Positions 41,518 through 50,149 of a stretch of DNA of 64,000 nucleotides are shown here, piece by piece. The DNA comes from Thermomonospora echinospora. Lineage in GTDB: Bacteria; Actinomycetota; Actinomycetes; Streptosporangiales; Streptosporangiaceae. Within the stretch, counting starts at the first letter, position 1. Every line of letters begins with the position of its first letter. The notes below the pieces were generated by a model, which worked only from the letters and a program-made list of their open reading frames with translations, was not told the origin of the DNA and searched no databases. Both the position numbers and the translations under genes were made by a program. Where the stretch lies: assembly GCF_900108175.1 (NCBI RefSeq), contig NZ_FNVO01000008.1, positions 125,127-189,126 of the forward strand, read 5' to 3'.

Positions 41518-41829
41518 GTGACGGACCAGCCGCTGGAACATCGGGTCGAGATATCGGTGCCGGAGGACGCGGAGGTCGGCGTCTACGCCGGATTCGCCTC
41601 GGTATGGCGCACCCGGGAGAGCTTCGTGCTGGACTTCGCCACCGAGGTGCGGCCGCCCGAGGTGACGCGCGACCCCGACTCCGGCGCCCAGTTCGTCCAC
41701 GTGCCCGCCCGGGTGGTCGCCCGGGTGCGGATCCCCCCGGGTCAGGTCTGGGAGCTGATGAAGGCCCTGGAGCAGAACCTCAGCGCCTACGAGCGGGAGA
41801 CAGGCGGTCGCGGTGACGGCGGCGCCTGA
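41518..41829 (+). CDS. DUF3467-type protein (103 aa)
   Basis: Small soluble protein from GTG 41518 (VTDQPLEHRVEISVPEDAE). YAGFASVWRTRESFVLDFAT, then a basic VPARVVARVRIPPGQVWELM and KALEQNLSAYERETG, match the DUF3467 pattern (beta-sheet with 'Y.N...V..s..EF.LdF' and 'a.Rvi.sP..ak.l...L..nl..YE'). Function unknown. It lies between moaA (34-bp gap) and mobA (17-bp overlap), so it is probably co-transcribed with them. No catalytic residues can be proposed. Confidence 0.75.
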   Translation: MTDQPLEHRVEISVPEDAEVGVYAGFASVWRTRESFVLDFATEVRPPEVTRDPDSGAQFVHVPARVVARVRIPPGQVWELMKALEQNLSAYERETGGRGDGGA

Positions 41830-42406
41830 GTTCGACGCGGTGATCCTGGCCGGCGGCCGGGCCCGGCGCTTCGGCGGTGCCGACAAGCCGGCGGCGCGAA
41901 TCGCGGGCCGCCCCCTCGTCGGCTGGGCCGCCGCCGCCGCGGCCGGCGCCGGCCGCCTGGTGGTGGTCGGCCCGCCCCGTCCCGACCCGCCCGGCGCGAT
42001 CGCCGTCCGCGAGGACCCGCCGGGCGGGGGCCCGGTGCCCGCGCTGCGCGCCGGGCTGGCCGAGGTCCGCGCGCCCTGGCTGGTGTTGCTGGCCGCCGAC
42101 CTGCCGTTCCTGCGCGCCGAGCAGGTGGGGGAGCTGCGCGAGGCGGCCGCCCGGCATGGCGCCGGGGCCGTGCTCGTCGACGGGGACGGCCACCCGCAGT
42201 GGCTCATCGGGTGCTGGCACGCCCCGACGCTGCGCGCCGCCGCGCGCACCTACCGGGGCACGTCGCTGCGCGGGCTGCTGGCCCCGCTGGAACCGCTGGC
42301 AGTGAGCCTTCCGGCGGGCGAGCGGCCCCCCTGGTACGACTGCGACACCCCCGAATCGTTCGAGCGGGCGCGCAGGATCGCCGCCGCCTCCCCGCCTCCG
42401 GCATAG
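41813..42406 (+). CDS. mobA: Molybdenum cofactor guanylyltransferase (197 aa)
   Basis: Nucleotidyltransferase that joins GMP to molybdopterin, making the MGD cofactor needed by formate dehydrogenase. AVILAGGRARRFGGADKPAA (residues ~9-28) is the GTP-binding 'LAGG.s.R.G..K' motif. LVLLAADLPFLRAEQVGEL has the metal-binding Asp, and GHPQWLIGCWH and YDCDTPESFERARRI fit the C-terminus. GTG start, overlapping the DUF3467 gene by 17 nt. In many actinobacteria the protein carries a DUF6457 tail; here that domain is encoded alone at 59485. Confidence 0.9.
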   Translation: MTAAPEFDAVILAGGRARRFGGADKPAARIAGRPLVGWAAAAAAGAGRLVVVGPPRPDPPGAIAVREDPPGGGPVPALRAGLAEVRAPWLVLLAADLPFLRAEQVGELREAAARHGAGAVLVDGDGHPQWLIGCWHAPTLRAAARTYRGTSLRGLLAPLEPLAVSLPAGERPPWYDCDTPESFERARRIAAASPPPA

Positions 42407-42463
42407 CGTGCAGGGCCCCCACCTGCCGGAGCCCGTCCCCGGCCGGGTTCCATGGCGACGAGG

Positions 42464-43513
42464 TCAGCCGGACTGAAGATCGAGGGCGATGTCGACGATC
42501 ATGTCCTCCTGGCCGCCGACCAGGCCGCGCCTGCCCACTTCGAGGAGGATGGTGCGCACGTCGATGCCGTAGCGGGCGGAGGCGGCCTCGGCGTGGCGCA
42601 GGAAGCTGGAGTAGACGCCGGCGTAGCCCAGGGTGAGGGTTTCGCGGTCGACCTGGACGGGGCGGTCCTGCAGGGGGCGGACCAGGTCGTCGGCGGCGTC
42701 CTGGAGGGCGAACAGGTCGCAGCCGTGCTTCCACTCGTTGAGGGTGGCGACGGCGATGAACGGCTCGATCGGGCAGTTGCCCGCGCCCGCGCCGTGCCCG
42801 GCCAGGGAGGCGTCCACCCGGGTGACGCCCTCCTCCACGGCGACGACGGAGTTGGCCACGGCCAGGGAGAGGTTCTGGTGGGCGTGGATGCCGATCTGGG
42901 TTTCCGGCCGCAGGACGTCGCGGTAGGCACGGACGCGTTCGCGGACGCCGTCCATGGTGAGGCGGCCGCCCGAGTCGGTGACGTAGACGCAGTGCGCGCC
43001 ATAGGACTCCATCAGCCTGGCCTGTTCGGCCAGTTCCTTGGCTGGGGCCATGTGGCTCATCATCAGGAAGCCGGACACGTCCATGCCCAGCTCGCGGGCC
43101 TTGGCGATGTGCTGGGCGGCGACGTCGGCCTCGGTGCAGTGGGTGGCGATCCGGATGGAGCGGACCCCGAGCGAGTAGGCGTGCTCCAGTTCGGCGATGG
43201 TGCCGATGCCGGGCAGCAGGAGCGTGGTGAGGGTGGCCCGTTCGATGTTGGCGGCGGCGGCCTCGATCCACTCCCAGTCGGTGTTGCTGCCGGGCCCGTA
43301 GTTGAGGCTGCCGCCGGCCAGGCCGTCGCCGTGGGCGACCTCGATCGCGTCCACCCCGGCGGCGTCGAGCGCGGCCACGATCCGGGCGACGTCGGCGGGG
43401 GTGATCCGGTGGCGGACGGCGTGCATGCCGTCCCGCAGGGTGACGTCCTGGACATAGAGGTCGGGCGTGGCGTTCATGTCCTCACTCACGTGCTCTTCGG
43501 CGGGGGTGCTCAT
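42464..43513 (-). CDS. 4-hydroxy-2-oxovalerate aldolase (349 aa)
   Basis: DmpG/BphI/HsaF-type class II pyruvate aldolase. The HMGL-like barrel starts [20 protein letters not shown] (Arg and Asp of the metal site), then [40 protein letters not shown] and [20 protein letters not shown] carry the metal His pair, and [20 protein letters not shown] follows. It splits 4-hydroxy-2-oxoacids to pyruvate and an aldehyde, which is channelled to the upstream dehydrogenase. I prefer ATG 43513 (AGGGGG 4 nt upstream) to GTG 43516. Last gene of the three-gene minus operon. Confidence 0.93.
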   Translation of the reverse strand: MSTPAEEHVSEDMNATPDLYVQDVTLRDGMHAVRHRITPADVARIVAALDAAGVDAIEVAHGDGLAGGSLNYGPGSNTDWEWIEAAAANIERATLTTLLLPGIGTIAELEHAYSLGVRSIRIATHCTEADVAAQHIAKARELGMDVSGFLMMSHMAPAKELAEQARLMESYGAHCVYVTDSGGRLTMDGVRERVRAYRDVLRPETQIGIHAHQNLSLAVANSVVAVEEGVTRVDASLAGHGAGAGNCPIEPFIAVATLNEWKHGCDLFALQDAADDLVRPLQDRPVQVDRETLTLGYAGVYSSFLRHAEAASARYGIDVRTILLEVGRRGLVGGQEDMIVDIALDLQSG

Positions 43514-44454
43514 CACGCCCCCTGGAGGGCGATGCGCTCGGCGACGCGCAGGGCGGCGGAGGTCATGATGTCGAGGTTGCCCGCGTAGGCGGGCAGGTAG
43601 TGGGCGGCGCCCTCGACCTCCAGGAACACCGACACCTTGGTGGTCACCGGTCCGGCGCCGCCGGGCAGCAGGGTGTGCACCGGCTCGTCGGCGGGGATCG
43701 GGGTGAACTGCACCTGCTGCTTGAGGCGGTAGCCGGGCACGTACTGGCTCACCTCGGCGACCATCTTCTCCACGGACGCCCGGATCTGTCCTTCGTCGGC
43801 GTCGCCGATCAGGCAGAACACGGTGTCGCGCATGATCAGCGGTGGTTCGGCGGGGTTGAGGATGATGATCGCCTTGCCGCGGCCGGCGCCGCCGACCCGC
43901 TCGATCGCCCGTGCGGTGGTCTCGGTGAACTCGTCGATGTTGGCCCGGGTGCCGGGACCGGCCGAACGGGAGGAGATCGACGCGACGATCTCGGCGTAGG
44001 CGACCGGAGCGACCCGGGAGATCGCGTGCACGATCGGGATCGTCGCCTGCCCGCCGCAGGTGACCATGTTGACGTTGCCGGCGTCCAGGTGCTGGCCGAG
44101 GTTCACCGGCGGCACGACGTAGGGCCCGATCGCCGCGGGGGTCAGGTCGATCAGCGTCTTGCCGTACGGGGCGAGCCTGGCGGCGTTGGCCAGGTGCGCC
44201 TTGGCGGAGGTGGCGTCGAAGACGAGGTCGATGTCGGCGAAGCCGTCCATGCCGATCAGCCCGTCCACCCCCTCGTGGGTGGTGGGCACCTTGAGCCGGC
44301 GGGCCCGGGCCAGCCCGTCGGAGTCGGGATCGATGCCGACCATCGCCGCCATCTCCAGGGTCTCCGACAGCCGGAGCACTTTGATCATCAGGTCGGTGCC
44401 GATGTTGCCGGAGCCGATCACGGCCACCTTGGTCTTCTTCACGGTCTTCCTCAC
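43513..44454 (-). CDS. Acetaldehyde dehydrogenase, acylating (313 aa)
   Basis: DmpF/BphJ/HsaG family. [20 protein letters not shown] binds [23 protein letters not shown] contains the catalytic Cys, and [20 protein letters not shown] is the conserved interface region. It converts the aldolase's acetaldehyde or propanal into acyl-CoA. GTG start overlapping the hydratase gene (GTGA); its stop overlaps the aldolase start by 1 nt. The tight coupling agrees with the known channelling complex of the two proteins. Confidence 0.94.
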   Translation of the reverse strand: MRKTVKKTKVAVIGSGNIGTDLMIKVLRLSETLEMAAMVGIDPDSDGLARARRLKVPTTHEGVDGLIGMDGFADIDLVFDATSAKAHLANAARLAPYGKTLIDLTPAAIGPYVVPPVNLGQHLDAGNVNMVTCGGQATIPIVHAISRVAPVAYAEIVASISSRSAGPGTRANIDEFTETTARAIERVGGAGRGKAIIILNPAEPPLIMRDTVFCLIGDADEGQIRASVEKMVAEVSQYVPGYRLKQQVQFTPIPADEPVHTLLPGGAGPVTTKVSVFLEVEGAAHYLPAYAGNLDIMTSAALRVAERIALQGA

Positions 44455-45263
44455 TTGGAGAACACGGCGGTCACGGAGCCGAGCCGGGACAGTTCCGCGC
44501 GGACCACGCTGCCGGGGGCGACCGGGACCATCGGGCCGAGCGCGCCGGAGAGCACGACCTGCCCGGCCCGCAACGGCTCCCCGAACTCGCGTGCCGTGCG
44601 GGCCAGCCAGGCCAGCGCCCGGAGGGGGTCGCCGAGGCAGGCGGCGCCGTCGCCTTCGGAGACGAGCTCGCCGTCGGCGTACAGCCGCATGACGACCTCG
44701 ACGGGCTCGAACTCCTCCAGCGTCAGCCTCCTGTCGCCGAGGACGTACAGGGCGCTGGAGCCGTTGTCGGCGATCGTGTCGGTGATCGTGATGTCCCAGT
44801 CGGCGATCCGGCTGTCGACGATCTCCAGTGCGGCCACCGCATAGGCGACCGCGGCGCGCACGTCGTCCACGCCGGAGATCTCGTGGTCGAGGTCGGCTCC
44901 GAGCACGAACGCGACCTCCGCCTCGGCCTTCGGCTGGAGCAGCCGCTCGGCGGGCACCTCGGGAAGGGCGGAGACGTCCATGTCGGCGAAGAGCATCCCG
45001 AAGTCGGGCTGGTCGACCCCCAGCTGCCGCTGGACCGCCGGGGAGGTGAGCCCGATCTTCCGGCCCACGACGCGGGCGCCCGCGGCGAGCCGGTGCTCGG
45101 CGAGCCGCCGCTGGACGGCGTAGGCGAGGGCGAGGTCGCTCGTACCGAGCAGATCGCGTACCGGGGCGCAGGGCGTTCGGCCGTCCTGCGCGGCCTGCAA
45201 CCGGGCCGCCGCGGCCGCGACCGCGTCGCGGTCCCGGCCCGTCATCGGTTCGTGGGAAGTCAT
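44451..45263 (-). CDS. 2-keto-4-pentenoate (2-hydroxypenta-2,4-dienoate) hydratase (270 aa)
   Basis: MhpD/BphH/HsaE family of the fumarylacetoacetase-like fold. [40 protein letters not shown] (metal-binding E-x-E) and [20 protein letters not shown] are family signatures, as is [20 protein letters not shown] near the end. It adds water to the dienol made by the meta-cleavage hydrolase, giving the aldolase substrate. First gene of the operon, ATG 45263. An IclR-type palindrome lies 67-83 bp upstream and the IclR gene just beyond. Confidence 0.93.
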   Translation of the reverse strand: MTSHEPMTGRDRDAVAAAAARLQAAQDGRTPCAPVRDLLGTSDLALAYAVQRRLAEHRLAAGARVVGRKIGLTSPAVQRQLGVDQPDFGMLFADMDVSALPEVPAERLLQPKAEAEVAFVLGADLDHEISGVDDVRAAVAYAVAALEIVDSRIADWDITITDTIADNGSSALYVLGDRRLTLEEFEPVEVVMRLYADGELVSEGDGAACLGDPLRALAWLARTAREFGEPLRAGQVVLSGALGPMVPVAPGSVVRAELSRLGSVTAVFSK

Positions 45264-45329
45264 CACAGTCCTCGCGTCAGGTGGATGACGCCACGATCGC
45301 CCAGGCCACGGCGCTGCGGCCACGTGCGC

Positions 45330-45346
45330 GTTCCGGTGAACGGAAC
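45330..45346. promoter_or_regulatory. IclR-type operator candidate
   Basis: GTTCCG-GTGAA-CGGAAC, a perfect 6-5-6 inverted repeat. It lies in the gap between the IclR gene's stop (45360) and the hydratase start (45263), placed to control the hydratase-dehydrogenase-aldolase operon. Confidence 0.6.
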
Positions 45347-45359
45347 CTCGTCGAAGCGG

Positions 45360-46148
45360 TCAGTCCCGCTGGAGGAGCGCGGCCCGCCGGGCGAGCGTGC
45401 CGGCGATCCCGGCCGCGGCGGCCTTGACCACCACCGCGTGGTCCTCCGGCCTGAACCGGGTCACCGGCCCGGTGACGCTGATCGCGGCGACGGGCCGGTC
45501 GGCCGGGTCGAGCACCGGTGCGGCCACGCAGGCGATGCCGGCCGCGGACTCCTCCACCTCGAAGGCGACGCCGCTGCGGGACACGCGTTCCAGTTGCCGG
45601 CGCAGCAGGCCGGGCGCCGTGATGGTGTGCGCCGTCCGGCGCGTCAGGCCCGCCTCGACGACCCGGGCCAGCAGCTCGGGAGGGGAGGAGCCCAGCAGCG
45701 CCTTGCCGATCGCCGTGCAGTGCAGGGGCATCCGGCCGCCGATCCGGGACGGCGAGACCGCCTGCCGATGGCCGCCGATCTTGGCCACGTAGACGACCTC
45801 GGTGCCCTCCAGCACGCCCAGATGGACGAGTTCGTGGGTGCGCTCGTAGAGGTCCTCCAGGAAGGGGGTGGCGATCTCCAGCAGCCCCCGCTCGACCGAG
45901 GCCCGCATGCCCAGCTGGAAGACCTGGCCGCTCAACCGGTAGCCGTTGCCGGTCCGCTCCAGCAGCCGCACCTCGACCATCTCGCTGAGGACGCGGTGCA
46001 GGGTCCCCTTGGCGAGCCCGGTCCGGCGGCCCAGCTCGGCGAGACCGACCCCGTGGTCGTCGGCGGTGAAGGAGTAGAGGACGGCGGCGACCTTGCCGAG
46101 CACGGACCGCGTGTCGACCGCGGGACCGGACCTGTGCTCAGGTGCCAT
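45360..46148 (-). CDS. IclR-family transcriptional regulator (262 aa)
   Basis: N-terminal winged helix (DTRSVLGKVAAVLYSFTADD, GLAELGRRTGLAKGTLHRVL) and C-terminal effector domain: LVHLGVLEGTEVVYVAKIGG, GRMPLHCTAIGKALLG, FEVEESAAGIACVAAPVLDP. Most members repress or activate catabolic operons in response to an aromatic or keto-acid effector. The ATG at 46148 has no clear ribosome site. It is upstream of, and in line with, the hydratase operon, with the candidate operator between them, so direct control of that operon is inferred. Confidence 0.9.
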   Translation of the reverse strand: MAPEHRSGPAVDTRSVLGKVAAVLYSFTADDHGVGLAELGRRTGLAKGTLHRVLSEMVEVRLLERTGNGYRLSGQVFQLGMRASVERGLLEIATPFLEDLYERTHELVHLGVLEGTEVVYVAKIGGHRQAVSPSRIGGRMPLHCTAIGKALLGSSPPELLARVVEAGLTRRTAHTITAPGLLRRQLERVSRSGVAFEVEESAAGIACVAAPVLDPADRPVAAISVTGPVTRFRPEDHAVVVKAAAAGIAGTLARRAALLQRD

Positions 46149-46240
46149 GACGGGACCTGTCCGTGCTGGCCGCGGGAACGGTCGCGCCACCGTCCCGGAG
46201 GGCCGCGGGCCGGTCACCGGGGCCGGTGATGAGCATGCGC

Positions 46241-46891
46241 TCACTCCTCCCCGTACACCTGCCGGGCGATGCGGTCGGCCACGGCGTCCAGCGCGAGCGC
46301 GAGCAGCTCCTGGAGCCCGTTCATGTCGATCTCCTCCGGGTCGCCGACGGACATCATGTAGAGGCCGTCGGCCGCGGCCATGTTGAGCTGGGCCAGCATA
46401 CGCGGCAGGTGCGGATGCGAGGCGTTGACCTCCTCCGGGAGCATCGCCTCCCACCACTCGCTCATGGCGTCGAGCATCTCGGCGCGGATGCGCTTGAACC
46501 GGACGCGCGCCGCGGGCTCCTCGGCCCGCCGCTCCAGCAGCAGCATGAGGCCCAGCCGCATGAACTCCGGCTGGTCGGCGAAGCTCGCTCCGGCCTGCCG
46601 GAGCGCGTCGCGCAGGTAGGCGACGCGGTCCGTGCCCGGCTCGGGCGGGGCCCAGCGCGCCTTGCGGGGCAGCCACTGGCGGTAGCTGTGCTCGACGACC
46701 TCGGCGAGCAGCTCGTCCTTGCTGCCGAAGTGCCAGTACACCGAACTGGCGGGCAGCCCTGACCGCTTCGTCACCAGGGCGACGCTGGTGCCGTCGTACC
46801 CGCGTTCGGCGGAGATCTCGGCTGCGGCCTGCAGGATCCTGCGCCGCGACTCCTCGCTGTGCTGCGTGCGTCTGTCGGTTTTCGGTGCCAC
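46241..46891 (-). CDS. TetR-family transcriptional regulator (216 aa)
   Basis: N-terminal HTH: SEESRRRILQAAAEISAERG, YDGTSVALVTKRSGLPASSV and YWHFGSKDELLAEVVEHSY, the standard TetR helix-turn-helix. The ligand domain is helical, with YLRDALRQAGASFADQPEFM. GTG 46891 is preferred because AAGGGG lies 4 nt upstream; the in-frame GTG at 46909 has none. It is divergent from the HsaA-like gene, with palindromic CCTGTAGT-N4-ACTACAGG in the 106-bp gap. The same site recurs before the second operon, so this protein is the likely regulator of both. Confidence 0.9.
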   Translation of the reverse strand: MAPKTDRRTQHSEESRRRILQAAAEISAERGYDGTSVALVTKRSGLPASSVYWHFGSKDELLAEVVEHSYRQWLPRKARWAPPEPGTDRVAYLRDALRQAGASFADQPEFMRLGLMLLLERRAEEPAARVRFKRIRAEMLDAMSEWWEAMLPEEVNASHPHLPRMLAQLNMAAADGLYMMSVGDPEEIDMNGLQELLALALDAVADRIARQVYGEE

Positions 46892-46942
46892 GGAACCCCT
46901 TGCTATCACACGGACTTTGTCCTAGGTTTCAGCCCTGTAAAT

Positions 46943-46962
46943 CCTGTAGTGCTTACTACAGG
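46943..46962. promoter_or_regulatory. Operator copy 1: CCTGTAGT-GCTT-ACTACAGG
   Basis: Perfect 8-4-8 palindrome between the divergent TetR and oxygenase genes, 51 bp from the TetR start and 35 bp from the oxygenase start. Extra half-sites CCCTGTA (46933-46939) and GCTACAG (46974-46980) flank it. Confidence 0.8.
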
Positions 46963-46997
46963 GTATAGCGACCGCTACAGAGTCGAAGGGGGTCGCG

Positions 46998-48170
46998 ATG
47001 TCGATCGCTGACCGGGTCCGGGCACTGGCGCCTGAGCTTGCGGCCGAGGAGCGCCTCGCCGCCGAGCGCCGGGCCCTGACCGAGACCACCTGGAAGCATC
47101 TGCTGGAGACCGGCGTCCTGCGTGCGCTCCAGCCCGCCCGATGGGGCGGTGGGGAGGCCCCGCTCGTGGAGTTCCTCGACGCCGTCTTCGAGATCGCCCG
47201 GGTCGCGCCGTCGGCGGGCTGGGTGGCCGGGGTCGTCGGCTCGCACCCGTGGCAGAGCGCGCTGTTCCCCGAGGAGGTGCAGCAGACCCTCTGGGCCGGG
47301 GACGCCTCCCGGATGCTCTCCTCGTCCTACGCGCCGACCGGCAAGGTCGTCCCGGTCGAGGGCGGCTACCGGGTGTCGGGGCGCTGGTCCTTCTCCTCCG
47401 GCTGCGACCACGCCGACGGCGTGATCCTCGGCGGCAACGCCGGGACGATCGAGCTCGGTGGCCGGGAACTGCCGGACTACGGCTCGATCATCCTGCTGCG
47501 CGACCAGTACCGGATCGAGGACAACTGGTTCACCGCCGGGCTCAAGGGCACCGGCAGCAAGGACATCGTGGTCGAGGACGCGTTCGTGCCCGCGGGCCGG
47601 TTCCTGTCCCACCTGCGCTACGAGTACCTGCCCGGCGTCCTGGCGCCCGGCCAGGAGACCAACCCCGGGCCCCGCTACCGGCTCCCGTGGGCCACCCTGT
47701 TCAACCTGGTCCTCGTCGCCCCGACCCTCGGCATGGCCCAGGGGTTCCTGGACGAGTGGACGAAGGTGACCAGCACCCGGCGTGGCAACTGGGGCGGCAT
47801 GGTCGGCGAGGACCCGCTCGTCCAGAAGCACCTGGCGAACGCCTACTGGACGCTCGACGCCGCGATCCTCAAGATGCGCCGCGCCGCGATCGAGATCACC
47901 AGGGCCGGTGAGGAGGGCCGGCACATCGACAAGGACGAACGTGCGCGGTACCGCTGGGACATCACCCGCGGCTGCGAGCTCGTCGGCGACGCCGTCGCCG
48001 ACCTCTACCGGGTCTCCAGCGGCCGGGTCGCCTACCTCGACCACCCGCTGCACGGCCGTTACCAGGACATCGTCACCGCGCTCGGCCACGCCTTCCTCGC
48101 GGCCGACGCGCCCGGTCTCGCCTACGCCTCCCGCGCCCTCGGCGCCACCCCCGTGGAGATTCAGCTGTGA
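46998..48170 (+). CDS. Flavin-dependent aromatic monooxygenase, oxygenase component, HsaA-like (390 aa)
   Basis: Acyl-CoA-dehydrogenase-fold, two-component (class D) monooxygenase. LRALQPARWGGGEAPLVEFL, SAGWVAGVVGSHPWQSALFP, GGYRVSGRWSFSSGCDHADG and TAGLKGTGSKDIVVEDAFVP match HsaA, which hydroxylates a phenolic steroid ring. The C-terminal RVAYLDHPLHGRYQDIVTAL supplies further active-site residues. It uses FMNH2 from the flavin reductase at 50150. ATG with GAAGGGGG upstream. First gene of operon A, overlapping the dioxygenase by GTGA; a paralog heads operon B. Substrate: some phenol, not fixed. Confidence 0.88.
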   Translation: MSIADRVRALAPELAAEERLAAERRALTETTWKHLLETGVLRALQPARWGGGEAPLVEFLDAVFEIARVAPSAGWVAGVVGSHPWQSALFPEEVQQTLWAGDASRMLSSSYAPTGKVVPVEGGYRVSGRWSFSSGCDHADGVILGGNAGTIELGGRELPDYGSIILLRDQYRIEDNWFTAGLKGTGSKDIVVEDAFVPAGRFLSHLRYEYLPGVLAPGQETNPGPRYRLPWATLFNLVLVAPTLGMAQGFLDEWTKVTSTRRGNWGGMVGEDPLVQKHLANAYWTLDAAILKMRRAAIEITRAGEEGRHIDKDERARYRWDITRGCELVGDAVADLYRVSSGRVAYLDHPLHGRYQDIVTALGHAFLAADAPGLAYASRALGATPVEIQL

Positions 48171-49078
48171 TCCAGTCTCTGAGCTACATCGGTTTCTCGT
48201 CCCCCGGCTATGCGGAGTGGCTGACCTTCGGCCCCGAGGTCCTCGGCATGCAGATCGCCGGACGCGGCGACGACGGCACGGTACGGCTGCGCGTGGACGA
48301 CGCCGACCACCGGCTCGTCATCCATCCCGGTGCGGAGCACGCACTGGCCTACCTCGGCTGGGGAGTCCGCACGCCCGCGGAGCTGGCGGCGCTCACCGCC
48401 CGGATCGAGGAGTACGGCCTCACCGTCCACGAGGGCGGGCCCGAGCTGGCCGCCGAGCGCCGGGTCGCCGGGCTGAGCTGGTTCGAGGACCCCTGGGGCA
48501 ACCGGCACGAGATCTCCTGGGGCCAGTTCCGCCACCCCGGCTCGTTCCGTCCCGGCCGGCCCATGGGCGGCGGGTTCGTCACCGGGGAGCAGGGCCTCGG
48601 CCACGCCGTCCTCGTCGTCCCCGACATGGGGGAGGCGAACGACTTCTTCACCCGGATCCTCGGCTTCAGGCTGTCGGACCGGATCATCGACCCGCCGCTG
48701 AACGCGCAGTTCTACCACGTCAACGGCAGGCACCACTCCCTGGCCATCGCCGAGGTCCCGGGCGCCGCGGGGTTCCAGCACCTGATGGTCGAGGTCGCCT
48801 CCCTGGACGACGTCGGCATCGCCTACGACCTGTGCGAGGAACGCGACGTGCCGATCGTGCTGACGATCGGGCGGCATGTGAACGACCTGATGACCTCCTT
48901 CTACCTCTACACCCCGGCCGGGTTCCACCTGGAGTACGGCCACGGCGGCGTCGTCGTCGATGACGCGCTGTGGGAACCCGCCACCTACACCAGCACCAAG
49001 ATCTGGGGCCACCGCGGCACCCGGTACCGCGACGAACTCCCCTTCGCCCTGTTCAATGAGCCCAAGGAGCGCGGCTGA
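48167..49078 (+). CDS. Extradiol ring-cleavage dioxygenase, type I (VOC), HsaC/BphC-like (303 aa)
   Basis: Two VOC modules. Iron ligands are His146 (GLGHAVLVVPD), His205 (FQHLMVEV) and Glu256 (FHLEYGHGG), at nearly the same positions as in BphC. HVNGRHHSLAI gives the acid-base His and SFYLYTPAGFHLE the Tyr. It opens a catechol meta to the hydroxyls. GTG start overlapping the oxygenase stop; ends TGATG with the hydrolase gene. The order hydroxylase-dioxygenase-hydrolase is that of meta-cleavage routes for substituted phenols, including the steroid hsa genes. Confidence 0.92.
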   Translation: MIQSLSYIGFSSPGYAEWLTFGPEVLGMQIAGRGDDGTVRLRVDDADHRLVIHPGAEHALAYLGWGVRTPAELAALTARIEEYGLTVHEGGPELAAERRVAGLSWFEDPWGNRHEISWGQFRHPGSFRPGRPMGGGFVTGEQGLGHAVLVVPDMGEANDFFTRILGFRLSDRIIDPPLNAQFYHVNGRHHSLAIAEVPGAAGFQHLMVEVASLDDVGIAYDLCEERDVPIVLTIGRHVNDLMTSFYLYTPAGFHLEYGHGGVVVDDALWEPATYTSTKIWGHRGTRYRDELPFALFNEPKERG

Positions 49079-49929
49079 TGGCTGCCGAGATCACCACCTG
49101 GGACGTCCCGGCCGGGGACCACACGCTGCGCGTCAGCACGACGGGCGACCCGTCGCTGCCCGCCCTGCTGTTCCTGCACGGCTCGGGCCCCGGCGTGACG
49201 GGCCTGTCCAACTGGGAGCGGCTGATCGGCGACCTGGGCGACCGTTACTACTGCATCGCCCCCGACACCCTCGGCTTCGGCGACTCCGACCACCCCAACC
49301 CGCCGCCGCGCGGCATGGCCGCCTTCACCGAGCTGCGCATCGCCGCGACCTGGGCGATGCTCGACGAGCTCGGTGTGCGGAAGGTCTCGCTCGTCGGCAA
49401 CTCCTACGGCGGCCAGATGTCCATCGCGATGACGCTGGAGCGCCCCGAGCGGATCGACAAGGTCATCCTCATGGGCAGCGGCGGCATGCCGGGCCTGCAA
49501 CCGCTGCCGGGCCTGGCCAAGCTGATCAATTTCTATGACGACCCGACCGAGGAGGCGATGGCCGAGCTGCTCGCGCTGTTCGTGCACGACCCCGCCTCGT
49601 TCGGCGACCGGCTGCACGAGATCGCCGCGATCCGCGTGCCGCGCGCTACCCGCGAGGAGGTGCGCCGCTCGCACCTGGCGACGTTCGACTTCACCGCCGG
49701 GCCGCGCGTCGGCTGGGGCCCGGAGGAGCTGGCGAAGATCCGGCAGGACACCCTGGTCATCGCCGCCCGCGAGGACCAGATCGTGCCCGTCGACTCCAGC
49801 CTCTACCTGTCCCGGCACATCCCCAACGCCCGGCTGCACATCGTGCCGAACTGCGGCCACTGGAGCCAGATCGAGTACCCCGAGCTGTTCGCCCGCATGG
49901 TCGACGGCTTCGTCCGCGGCGCCTTCTAA
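49078..49929 (+). CDS. Meta-cleavage product C-C hydrolase, BphD/HsaD-like (283 aa)
   Basis: Alpha/beta hydrolase with LLFLHGSGPGVTGLSNWERL (the 'HGSGPG' oxyanion loop typical of C-C bond hydrolases), VSLVGNSYGGQMSIAMTLER (nucleophile Ser109), REDQIVPVDSSLY (Asp) and VPNCGHWSQIEYPELF (His261). It cleaves the ring-fission product into a 2-hydroxypentadienoate, the substrate of the hydratase on the minus strand, plus an acid. It starts one base inside the dioxygenase stop. After its TAA the same frame stays open for another 70 codons (see the remnant at 49930). Confidence 0.92.
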   Translation: MAAEITTWDVPAGDHTLRVSTTGDPSLPALLFLHGSGPGVTGLSNWERLIGDLGDRYYCIAPDTLGFGDSDHPNPPPRGMAAFTELRIAATWAMLDELGVRKVSLVGNSYGGQMSIAMTLERPERIDKVILMGSGGMPGLQPLPGLAKLINFYDDPTEEAMAELLALFVHDPASFGDRLHEIAAIRVPRATREEVRRSHLATFDFTAGPRVGWGPEELAKIRQDTLVIAAREDQIVPVDSSLYLSRHIPNARLHIVPNCGHWSQIEYPELFARMVDGFVRGAF

Positions 49930-50136
49930 CCGCCCTTTCCACCCCGTTCCGCCGCCCTCCCCTGGAAGCTCGGCGCGGCTCCGCCGCTGTCGGGCGTCGG
50001 TGCGAGCGACGGCGAGGAGACCTCCGACGCCGTCCAGCGGATCTTCGACGCCGTCCAGCCCCTCGCCGAGACCGAGGGGCTGCCGGTGCCGTGGCTGGAG
50101 CAGAACGCTGAGCGCAGCTCACCCTTCGCACGAGAA
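49930..50136 (+). pseudogene. Orphan coding remnant between hydrolase and reductase genes
   Basis: In the hydrolase's own frame, right after its TAA, the sequence stays open and keeps strong G/C third-position bias. It reads ...ETSDAVQRIFDAVQPLAETE, then GLPVPWLEQNAERSSPF. No start codon with a ribosome site is present, and the frame runs into the flavin reductase's 5' end in a different phase. I do not recognise the family. It looks like the tail of a deleted gene rather than a simple spacer. Confidence 0.45.
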
Positions 50137-50149
50137 AAGGAGAAGCCCG

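Noticed and set aside
46241-46909. Longer TetR start at 46909
   Set aside because: The codon is GTG without a ribosome site; the internal GTG at 46891 has AAGGGG at the right distance.
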